DNA of 5,643 nucleotides, from contig CAZISM010000233.1 of the NCBI GenBank assembly GCA_964541895.1, positions 1 to 5,643 of the forward strand, written 5' to 3'. Below the pieces are notes generated by a model. That model was not told the origin of the DNA. It saw nothing but the letters and a program-made list of their open reading frames with translations, and searched no databases. Made by a program: the position numbers and the translations under genes. Within the stretch, counting starts at the first letter, position 1, and each line of letters begins with the position of its first letter. Below are positions 1 through 5,643 of the stretch, piece by piece. The stretch comes from CAZISM01 sp964541895 (GTDB lineage: Bacteria > Zhuqueibacterota > Zhuqueibacteria > Residuimicrobiales > Residuimicrobiaceae).

Positions 1-694
1 TGATCAAGGCCAGCGCCGCCAGGGCGACATCCACGCCGTGCAACTCGCTGAGCGTGCCGGGGTAGATTAGATGGAATTCATCGGTCTCTCTTTTTCCAAT
101 CCCTGCCGCCGGCAGCGTAAAATATCTCGGGTTGGGCACATTGAGCATGACCGTCAACTTTGGGCGACACTGATGCCGGCTGTGCAAAATATCCACAAGA
201 AACGGGGCAGCCACAAACACATGATCGGCTATGCCGATGGATACCTTTTCCAGCCAGATGATGGTCTTTAGCAGCCGCGAGCCGGGCTTGGCGTGATGCC
301 GATTCATATACAGCTCAGGCATCACCTCATGCATGTCCAGAATAACCCTGGCCCCCAGCTTTTTCGGCACCAGGCCGGCCACGACCAGGATGTCGGGAAT
401 GGTATGCACATAAATGATGTCGTAGCGATGACGAAGATGGCCGGTCAGCGTCTGCCAGGCCGCCACGAGCACGAACCATGCTAACTGCAGCATATATAAT
501 ACGATATTAGACGGCTTTCTCATGGGCACCGGTCTAAATATGGTAACCGGACCCCGCCTCTCTTTTCCTTTTTCCTGCGGATCGCGCAGGCATATCAGAT
601 GCACCGTATCGCCTCTTTGCGCGAACGCCTCGACGACGCTGCGTACGCGGGCATCGGATTCATATACGGTGTGCGCCATCATACATATTTTCAT
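1..694 (-). CDS. GT4-family glycosyltransferase, N-terminal part (3' end beyond the window)
   Basis: The frame is open from an ATG at 694 to the left edge, giving 231 codons without a stop, so the gene continues outside the window. The protein should be a GT-B fold, retaining glycosyltransferase adding a sugar to the growing lipid-linked glycan on the cytoplasmic face of the membrane. The N-terminus MKICMMAHTVYESDARVRS is very typical of GT4 enzymes of EPS loci. Other marks are AFAQRGDTVHLICLR (23-37), a hydrophobic, probably membrane-touching helix at 63-80, YDIIYVHTIPDILV (91-104), ILDMHEVMPELY (118-129), and HLIYPGTLSELHGVDVALAAL (208-228), which opens the second Rossmann domain. The E-x7-E donor motif would lie beyond the edge. 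It follows the second FemAB-like gene by 52 bases and has a clear GGAG ribosome site. The donor sugar cannot be predicted. Confidence 0.9.
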   Translation of the reverse strand, partial: MKICMMAHTVYESDARVRSVVEAFAQRGDTVHLICLRDPQEKGKERRGPVTIFRPVPMRKPSNIVLYMLQLAWFVLVAAWQTLTGHLRHRYDIIYVHTIPDILVVAGLVPKKLGARVILDMHEVMPELYMNRHHAKPGSRLLKTIIWLEKVSIGIADHVFVAAPFLVDILHSRHQCRPKLTVMLNVPNPRYFTLPAAGIGKRETDEFHLIYPGTLSELHGVDVALAALALI

Positions 695-700
695 TGCTGT

Positions 701-704
701 CTCC
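701..704 (-). promoter_or_regulatory. Ribosome binding site (GGAG) of the GT4 gene
   Basis: GGAG lies six bases before the ATG at 694 on the minus strand and fixes that ATG as the start of the glycosyltransferase, in agreement with the family-typical N-terminus. Confidence 0.6.
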
Positions 705-746
705 GTGTCATTGATGGATTTGGGGGCATGTCCGAGTTCGTCCGCG

Positions 747-1805
747 TCAGCCGATGTGCCGGTACGCCGCTTTGCCCAGCATTTGAAAGGCCGGGAAAGG
801 GGCGTTGCTCAGCATCAATCTTGCGCTCTTGTACAGGATCGATTCTTCCCGCCGTTTCGGCTTTTGCCGGCCTCTGCTCTGGTATTGGAGATCGATGAGA
901 TCCTCGACCTCTGTCGCCCATTTGCGTTTGTGATCAGCCAGGCTGGTGTTGGCGACGCTGGTGCGGCCGAAATTGAATTCTTTGCAGCCCTGGTCATAGG
1001 CGATGCGCAGCGCCTGCCAGTAGAGGAATATGGGCAGGTTCAGCTCTTTCAGATCATCACGAGTGGCCAGGGTGTCCGCCAGCATGGTTTGGCCGAACGT
1101 AAAGACGTACATGCCGCCGACGATGGCGCCTTCTGTTTCCGCCAGAAAGAGTTGCAGAGTTCCGGCCAGGTTTTCGTACAGCGCTTTGAAAAAGGCAAAC
1201 GGCTGCGGCGGCAAACCGCGATGGCGGCGATGCGATAGATAGATTTCATAAAAGGAGCGCCAATCCTGCTCGTCGCGGCCGACGCGGAAGGTCAGCCCGG
1301 CCGCCTGCGTCTTTCTTATCTGTCGCTGCACGCAGCTTTTATGAAATTGTTTGAACAAGCTTTCGATTGGCTGATTCAGTTGAATGGCATGGGTTTGATA
1401 ATTGACCGATTTCTGCCAGGATCCGATCTCCGGCAACGACCCTGTTTTTCTCAATTTGAGTTCAATGCGCTCCACCTGCAGTTCGCCGGCGAGGTCTTTT
1501 GCGGCCTGCAGCACCATCTGCCACTCTTCGTTGCTGTTCACCAGCGGATCGGAAAAATTTGCAAACGGGATACTGACCAAGCGATCGCCGGTCAACCAGC
1601 TCTTGACATGATATATGGGCAGGCCGGCCAGAATCCGTCCGGATTCATCCACCACGGCCAGACCATACCCCCGCATATGCGGAAAGGTATGTTCCACAGC
1701 CCGCTGCCAGTTGGACAGATGGACATGGGCACCATGAGGATGCTGATGCACAAACGTGTCCCATGCGGGATCGGTCAAGGGGTTGATTCGAATGATTTTT
1801 TTCAT
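747..1805 (-). CDS. FemAB-like/GNAT-fold acyltransferase of the EPS locus (copy 2)
   Basis: This 352-residue protein is a second, divergent member of the same group as the gene at 2869-3909. It shows a DPAWDTFVHQHPHGAHVHLSNW start (12-33) typical of the family, a YGLAVVDESGRILAGLPIY segment (47-65), SIPFANFSDPLV (78-89), CVQRQIRKTQAAGLTF (158-173), HRRHRGLPPQPFAFF (192-206), IVGGMYVFTFG (228-238) and FNFGRTSVANTSLADHKRKW (277-296). The last motif differs clearly from that of copy 1, so acceptor or donor choice may differ. No signal peptide or membrane span is seen. The frame is open for 83 further codons upstream, to 2054, but those lie inside the deacetylase gene and are Arg/Pro-rich; the ATG at 1805, giving MKKIIRINPL, fits the family start and falls 49 bases after the deacetylase stop. 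Its ribosome site is weak. The function is inferred from family and context only. Confidence 0.85.
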   Translation of the reverse strand: MKKIIRINPLTDPAWDTFVHQHPHGAHVHLSNWQRAVEHTFPHMRGYGLAVVDESGRILAGLPIYHVKSWLTGDRLVSIPFANFSDPLVNSNEEWQMVLQAAKDLAGELQVERIELKLRKTGSLPEIGSWQKSVNYQTHAIQLNQPIESLFKQFHKSCVQRQIRKTQAAGLTFRVGRDEQDWRSFYEIYLSHRRHRGLPPQPFAFFKALYENLAGTLQLFLAETEGAIVGGMYVFTFGQTMLADTLATRDDLKELNLPIFLYWQALRIAYDQGCKEFNFGRTSVANTSLADHKRKWATEVEDLIDLQYQSRGRQKPKRREESILYKSARLMLSNAPFPAFQMLGKAAYRHIG

Positions 1806-1854
1806 GCTGGTAATCTCGTCTCGGTTGGGAGGCTCTGCTGATTTACTAACTGGC

Positions 1855-2832
1855 TCAATGCGCTTCGCAGGCGATTGGGCTCTCCGGGCGGTCAGGCACG
1901 ACGCCGTTCGCAGACCGGGCCTGCCATTGCGTCCAGAAACGGGCCATGCCGGCCGGCAACGTCGGCCAATAGCCGGCGGCGTATCGCTCTTTGATGTGTT
2001 TAAGAAAATGGATGTAATGTTGCACCGGATAGGTCTCTGGCGTAGAGTCGCCATCGCCGAAATCCATATAGTCCGGATGGGTGTTCAGCAAGGCCATGCC
2101 ACGGTGTTCGCAGATCCACGCCAGTTTACGACGCCAGATGGCGATAGAGTGTTCCTGCATCAGGATAAAGAGCGTAAAGTCCTGTGCGAGGGTATACGGC
2201 AACTCTACATAGTGATGACCGCTGCCCGCTTCGGTGACGACGAACGGCAGAATGGTTTGCATGCCATCCGGCTGAGGCTCAAAAGGATCGGTATCGAACG
2301 TGGAGGCGTCATACAGGAGATCCAATCCGTGCAGCCATTCCAGATTGTGATGCATGGCCGGCGAACGAAAACCGGCCGCTCCCCATTCCCTGATATAGCG
2401 GTTGATTTTTGCTGCGCGTTCGTTGAACACGGTTCTGGATTGGTACAGCCGGCCATCGTGATGCAGACCATGAACGCCTACTTCGAATCCCTGCTGCTGC
2501 AAGGTCGCGATCAAGCCGTCTGGAATCGGATATCGCTCCGGCACAAAGTTAAAACTGGAACGAAATCCCAACTCGGTTTCTATTTTCGCCAGATCCAGGC
2601 AGTGTTCAGCGCCTCGCTGTGTGTCCACATCATGGGTCAGCACCAGGGCGAACGACTTTTCTTCCGGCCAGCTGACAGGCTGCGCCTGTGCGTTCGCCGC
2701 AGCAGCCGGGTCGATGGGCCAGATGTCGGCAACGCGCGCCCGCGTCCGTTTTACGATTTGGCGGCGCAGATGCAGTTGCAGAGTGCGTGGAATGGCCGGT
2801 TTAATTCGGTAGTATATATCTCTAATGTTCAT
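1855..2832 (-). CDS. Polysaccharide deacetylase (NodB/CE4-type)
   Basis: This is a metal-dependent deacetylase expected to remove N- or O-acetyl groups from a sugar in the EPS pathway. With the start at 2832 it has 325 residues. The NodB motifs are present in order: THDVD at 66-70 (catalytic/metal Asp), HGLHHD at 121-126 with His121 and His125 as metal ligands, GFRSPAM at 155-161, YDASTFDTDPFEPQ at 174-187, and LLNTHPDYM at 248-256 with the late motif His at 252. The N-terminus (MNIRDIYYRIKPAIP, then a basic stretch) has no signal peptide. An ATG four codons earlier (2844) is in frame but lacks a ribosome site, whereas the 2832 ATG has GGAA seven bases or so before it, so I prefer 2832. It lies between two FemAB-like genes, which suggests a joint role in glycan modification. 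Family call is strong; the substrate is unknown. Confidence 0.88.
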   Translation of the reverse strand: MNIRDIYYRIKPAIPRTLQLHLRRQIVKRTRARVADIWPIDPAAAANAQAQPVSWPEEKSFALVLTHDVDTQRGAEHCLDLAKIETELGFRSSFNFVPERYPIPDGLIATLQQQGFEVGVHGLHHDGRLYQSRTVFNERAAKINRYIREWGAAGFRSPAMHHNLEWLHGLDLLYDASTFDTDPFEPQPDGMQTILPFVVTEAGSGHHYVELPYTLAQDFTLFILMQEHSIAIWRRKLAWICEHRGMALLNTHPDYMDFGDGDSTPETYPVQHYIHFLKHIKERYAAGYWPTLPAGMARFWTQWQARSANGVVPDRPESPIACEAH

Positions 2833-2868
2833 AATATGTTCCATGTTTTTTAACTTGTATGGTGATGA

Positions 2869-3909
2869 TCAGGCCGCGTGGGCATATAGTATGCGGCCGA
2901 TCATTTTAAGCAGGACCTCGGGCATGCCGGCAAAAAGCCGGGTGCTCCAGTGCCGTTCTCTGACCGGCTCCACAATAAACCTGCTCTGTGCCAGATGGTA
3001 CTTGTGGTAATGGATTACTTTTTCCCGTGCGCCCCAGTTTAATTTGAACCGGCGCAGCCCTTCGTTGCCAGGTTCGGTTTTGCCAAAATCAAACGTCTTA
3101 AAACCATGCGCACAACCGTGTTCTATTGCTTTCCACATGAGCAGGTTATTGGCGCGCAGGGCCTGATAGCGTTCGTCTGACGCGCCGTATTTATAGATGA
3201 TGTGCAAACCGAAATCGAAAAAGACCGCACCGGCAATGGTTTTACGTTCAGCCTGTGCCAGGTAGATTCTGCCTTTGCCCGGCCGGATTATTTTTTCCCA
3301 AATGGTGCGGAAGAACGAATAGGGTTGCGGCGGCAGGCCGTGCTTTTTCCGTGTCATGCTGTTCAGCCGGTAAAACGCCTCGAGCGCCTGCAGCGACGAG
3401 CTGACCTCTACCTGAACCCCCGACCGTTCAGCTTTTCTGATGTTGCGTCTGGTTGAATCGTGCAGGCTGTGGTAGAGACGGGTCGAATCAGCCGACAGTT
3501 CCAACTGGTGCGTAACGTAATGTCGCGAAGCCGGCTGGCCGGCCAACAGGGCGTCGCCGCCGCGAAATTCTATAGTCCGCCATCCTCTTTTTTCTGCAAA
3601 GGCGTGGAGCTCCGGCAACACGGCCTGGAATTGCGATTCGGTCTCATAGATCGGCTCGCAATAATCGGTAAAGGGCAGGGAGATCGCCCGTTTGCCGGTC
3701 AGGTAACTGTTGACTTCCATCATGGGCAGCAGAAAGCGAATGCGCCCTTCCGGTGCGTCCTGCCAGTAATAGGGCTGGTAGCCGTATGCGGATTTGAAGA
3801 CCTCCGCCCAGGCCGAGGAGAGAAAAAAGTGTCCTTTGCCGCTGGCCAACAGCCTCTCATCGTAATGAACATGTTCGGTCGGATCTATAATTTGGCACGT
3901 GCGTGACAT
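2869..3909 (-). CDS. FemAB-like/GNAT-fold acyltransferase of the EPS locus (copy 1)
   Basis: This 346-residue protein belongs to the FemAB-related, acetyltransferase-fold group found in exopolysaccharide loci. Relatives use aminoacyl-tRNA (FemA/B/X) or acyl donors to acylate amines; the substrate here is unknown. Visible marks are FFLSSAWAEVF near the start (28-38), the SLPFTDYCEPIY segment (77-88), the basic STRRNIRKAERSGV stretch (152-165) that is highly typical of the group, RKKHGLPPQPYSFF (187-200), IAGAVFFDFG (225-234) and FDFGKTEPGNEGLRRFKLNWG (273-293) in the second acyltransferase domain. There is no signal peptide or membrane segment, so it should be cytoplasmic, perhaps membrane-associated. 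Length is full for the family. It sits 40 bases after the sugar transferase and just before the deacetylase. The fold and family are secure; donor and acceptor are not. Confidence 0.85.
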   Translation of the reverse strand: MSRTCQIIDPTEHVHYDERLLASGKGHFFLSSAWAEVFKSAYGYQPYYWQDAPEGRIRFLLPMMEVNSYLTGKRAISLPFTDYCEPIYETESQFQAVLPELHAFAEKRGWRTIEFRGGDALLAGQPASRHYVTHQLELSADSTRLYHSLHDSTRRNIRKAERSGVQVEVSSSLQALEAFYRLNSMTRKKHGLPPQPYSFFRTIWEKIIRPGKGRIYLAQAERKTIAGAVFFDFGLHIIYKYGASDERYQALRANNLLMWKAIEHGCAHGFKTFDFGKTEPGNEGLRRFKLNWGAREKVIHYHKYHLAQSRFIVEPVRERHWSTRLFAGMPEVLLKMIGRILYAHAA

Positions 3910-3912
3910 GGT

Positions 3913-3924
3913 CCAGGATCCTGG
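3913..3924. repeat. 12-base perfect palindrome over the ribosome-site region of the first FemAB-like gene
   Basis: CCAGGATCCTGG reads the same on both strands and lies in the 40-base gap between the sugar transferase stop and the FemAB-like start. It contains the only plausible Shine-Dalgarno bases (AGGA) for that gene, spaced rather far (nine bases) from the ATG. It could mask the ribosome site or be coincidence. Confidence 0.3.
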
Positions 3925-3949
3925 GTTGCAATTCAGGTGATTGGGTTGT

Positions 3950-5194
3950 TTAGTGTACGTTGGTCGCTTCGGTCACGGCTTGCGGCGCGTGTTTGGCGCG
4001 ATCCTCGCGAATCAATTCGATGATGGCCGGAATGGTCTTGAAGAGAATTTTCAGGTCCGACCAGATCGACAGGCGCCGGGCATAAGCGATATCCAGGCGA
4101 ATCATTTCCTTGAACGTCTTTTTGTTTTTGCCGTTGACCTGCCACGAGCCTGTCATGCCCGGCAACACCAGAAAGCGTTCACTCTGCCAGGGCAGGTAAT
4201 GCACCGCTTCGTAAGGCAGACAGGGCCTGGGGCCGACGATGCTCATGTCGCCGATCAGGACATTGAACAGCTGCGGCAGTTCGTCAACACAGGATGCGCG
4301 CATCACTTTTCCCAGGGGAATGATGCGGGGATCCCTGGCCAGATCCAGTTTGGCCATGGGTATGTCCTGTTTCATCAGATCGGAAACGTGCTGCTCATGC
4401 GATTCCGTTTCCGCCTGGATTTTCATCGTGCGAAATTTCCAGAATGTAAAGGGACGGCCTGCCAGTCCGATGCGGGTCTGTTTGAAAAAAATGGGACCGG
4501 GCGATACCACATAGATGATGGTCCCGATCAGAATGAACAGGGGGGAGAGGAGGATCACGGCGGTGCCGGCGAACAGAATATCCATCACTCTCTTCCAGGC
4601 TGGCGTCGGCTTGACCAGCATCGGCAGCAGGCCGTTTTCGGCCGGGCCATAACGCAGAGGCGTGTCTTGCGCTGTCATGGGCCCTGCATCAGCCGATGTG
4701 TTGGCTTCTGCGCCGTTCGCCAGGGCAAGCGGCGCCTCATCGCTGACGGCCTGCAGTATTTCTTGCTCAGCCGACCGGGACGCTTTGTCCGGCGCAACCA
4801 GGGCTGCGGGATGGATGTATATCTGCCACACATTCGCGTTGGTATTGTGACCGACAGAGCTGGTCAGGGCGGTGGTGAAGGACCGGGCGCCTTCCAAACC
4901 TGTTTCGTACAGAAGAACCGCCAGGCGGTTGTCGTCCAGCCAACCCAGAATATCGGTCAGACGTGTTCGCTTTTGCAGCAGTTGCACCATGAATGTAAAG
5001 TCTGCGCTGCCCAGTTCGTTCATGTTCACGACAACCAGGGAGAATGTTGTATCCGTGCGGTCGGCACGGGCGCGCTCCCGCTGGAGCACTCGATTAAACT
5101 CATGTTTTGAATAAATATACATTTCTTGTTCGACTTCTGCCTCAGGGCAAAGCCGTTTGAAGCGTTCTGCCGGGGTTTCTGTGGATGGTTTCAT
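3950..5194 (-). CDS. Undecaprenyl-phosphate sugar-1-phosphate transferase with degenerate GGDEF-like N-terminal domain
   Basis: This 414-residue protein should transfer a sugar phosphate from a nucleotide sugar to undecaprenyl phosphate at the inner membrane, the first step of repeat-unit or EPS synthesis. The C-terminal half is a clear bacterial sugar transferase (PglC/WbaP core): KRVMD at 201-205, a hydrophobic re-entrant helix at about 206-230 with Ser-Pro at 217-218, SPGPIFFKQTRIG at 231-243, FWKFRTM at 251-257, the catalytic Asp-Glu at 304-305 in VDELPQLFN, SIVGPRP at 318-324 and LPGMTGSWQVNGK at 344-356. The usual four-helix WbaP membrane domain is absent. Instead, residues 28-130 resemble a decayed GGDEF domain (RERARADR at 39-46, LTDILGW at 79-85, LAVLLYETGLEGA at 91-103), followed by an Ala-rich linker to about 195. 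The ATG is preceded by a good AGGAG site five bases away. The sugar specificity cannot be read from the sequence. Confidence 0.93.
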   Translation of the reverse strand: MKPSTETPAERFKRLCPEAEVEQEMYIYSKHEFNRVLQRERARADRTDTTFSLVVVNMNELGSADFTFMVQLLQKRTRLTDILGWLDDNRLAVLLYETGLEGARSFTTALTSSVGHNTNANVWQIYIHPAALVAPDKASRSAEQEILQAVSDEAPLALANGAEANTSADAGPMTAQDTPLRYGPAENGLLPMLVKPTPAWKRVMDILFAGTAVILLSPLFILIGTIIYVVSPGPIFFKQTRIGLAGRPFTFWKFRTMKIQAETESHEQHVSDLMKQDIPMAKLDLARDPRIIPLGKVMRASCVDELPQLFNVLIGDMSIVGPRPCLPYEAVHYLPWQSERFLVLPGMTGSWQVNGKNKKTFKEMIRLDIAYARRLSIWSDLKILFKTIPAIIELIREDRAKHAPQAVTEATNVH

Positions 5195-5207
5195 ATCTGC
5201 TCCTGAA

Positions 5208-5227
5208 CGGCAAAGGATGGTTTGCCG
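5208..5227 (-). promoter_or_regulatory. Short hairpin in the leader of the sugar transferase gene
   Basis: A perfect 7-base inverted repeat (CGGCAAA / TTTGCCG) with a 6-base loop lies in the 83-base gap after the kinase-like gene, a few bases before the AGGAG ribosome site of the sugar transferase. No T-run follows it, so it is not a standard intrinsic terminator. It could affect mRNA processing or translation of the downstream gene, or be chance; only the repeat itself is seen. Confidence 0.35.
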
Positions 5228-5277
5228 GTTGCTTTTTCACTCGTTGCTTTCACGTTCGTTATGCGTGCTCTGGGCAG

Positions 5278-5643
5278 CTACAATCGACGCAGGAGCCATG
5301 TTGGAACAATGGACTCGCGTCGATTTAAAATGCCACCGAGAATGGGGACCTTGTTTCGTTCCAGCAGGGTGCGAACCTGTTGGATCGATTGCCGTCGTGT
5401 TTTGCCTCCTTCCACGACAAGGGTCACAGCCTGACAGAGTCGGGCGAGATCGATGCCGCTCGGATAGGACCCCAAAGCCGGAAGATCTACAAAAATATGG
5501 GTGTAATGGCGCCTGGCCTCGTTGAGGAAGGCGGCAAAGGCCACCCATTCCGGCTGGGTAAGAAAGGTCTTGTTCACATCGCCGGCGGTTACGATATGCA
5601 GATGCGGCAAGACTCTTTGTATGCTTGCTGAAACCGGCGCCCC
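5278..5643 (-). CDS. CpsD/CapB-type (BY-kinase-like) P-loop ATPase of polysaccharide export, C-terminal part only
   Basis: The reading frame is open from the right edge to a TAG stop, giving 121 codons. The start and the Walker A region lie outside the window; an in-frame TTG at 5610 is not the real start because the frame continues upstream with family-like sequence. What remains looks like the end of a bacterial tyrosine kinase/MRP-like ATPase of capsule or EPS export: a hydrophobic strand ending in Asp within HIFVDLPAL (fragment residues 49-57, Walker B-like), then a VTLVVEGGKTRRQSIQQ segment (73-89) and an ILGGILNRR strand (101-109). In this family the protein works at the inner membrane with a Wzc/CapA-type chain-length partner. 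The tail ends in TWLLRRL and has no tyrosine cluster, so autophosphorylation at the C-terminus, usual in true BY-kinases, is not supported. Family assignment is fairly safe; kinase activity is not shown. The stop lies 83 bases before the sugar transferase gene. Confidence 0.8.
   Translation of the reverse strand, partial: GAPVSASIQRVLPHLHIVTAGDVNKTFLTQPEWVAFAAFLNEARRHYTHIFVDLPALGSYPSGIDLARLCQAVTLVVEGGKTRRQSIQQVRTLLERNKVPILGGILNRRESIVPTWLLRRL

Noticed and set aside
695..746. Possible terminator or promoter between the second FemAB-like gene and the GT4 gene
   Set aside because: The 52-base gap shows no stem with a T-run and no convincing -35/-10 pair; only the GGAG ribosome site is supported.
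522..1238. Plus-strand open frame (238 codons) spanning the start of the GT4 gene and the end of the second FemAB-like gene
   Set aside because: It crosses two well-supported minus-strand genes and their gap, and the translation resembles no protein family.
1806..2054. 83-codon upstream extension of the second FemAB-like gene
   Set aside because: It overlaps the 3' end of the deacetylase gene, is Arg/Pro-rich and unlike the family; the ATG at 1805 gives the expected N-terminus.
1756..2853. Long plus-strand open frame (365 codons) opposite the deacetylase
   Set aside because: The minus strand carries intact NodB motifs here; the plus-strand product has shadow-like composition and no domain.
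3941..5110. Long plus-strand open frame (389 codons) opposite the sugar transferase
   Set aside because: It mirrors a gene with all family motifs on the minus strand, its translation shows no recognisable domain, and it has no clear ribosome site. It is an antisense shadow.
5237..5548. Minus-strand open frame of 103 codons overlapping the kinase-like gene
   Set aside because: It is in a different frame from the kinase-like gene, which is open to the window edge and has the family motifs; the composition is that of a shadow frame.

Overview
The window is nearly solid coding sequence, and every gene I can support lies on the minus strand, so transcription runs from right to left. It is an internal piece of an exopolysaccharide or capsule biosynthesis operon. 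Both end genes run off the window: the one at the right edge lacks its start and the one at the left edge lacks its stop.

In transcription order the genes are: (1) the C-terminal part of a CpsD/CapB-type (BY-kinase-like) P-loop ATPase, 5278-5643; (2) a sugar-1-phosphate transferase that starts glycan synthesis on the lipid carrier, with an unusual degenerate GGDEF-like N-terminal domain, 3950-5194; (3) a FemAB-like/GNAT-fold acyltransferase, 2869-3909; (4) a NodB-type polysaccharide deacetylase, 1855-2832; (5) a second, divergent FemAB-like protein, 747-1805; (6) a GT4-family glycosyltransferase, 1-694. Gaps between genes are 36 to 83 bases, which fits one polycistronic transcript. I see no terminator, RNA gene, insertion sequence or CRISPR array, and no stretch over 300 bases lacks a gene.

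The likely division of labour is as follows. The kinase-like protein controls chain length and export. The sugar transferase loads the first sugar phosphate onto undecaprenyl phosphate. The GT4 enzyme adds sugars. The deacetylase and its two flanking FemAB-like proteins modify the glycan, possibly by freeing an amine and then acylating or aminoacylating it. That last step is inference.

The gene set (tyrosine autokinase, sugar transferase, FemAB-related protein, deacetylase, GT4) resembles the EPS loci of Gram-negative bacteria with exosortase/PEP-CTERM systems, but no exosortase is visible here. Moderately high GC by eye, ATG starts with GGAG/AGGAG-type ribosome sites in several genes, and the protein families suggest a Gram-negative bacterium, for example of deltaproteobacterial, PVC or FCB type. 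I cannot name the taxon from the sequence alone.
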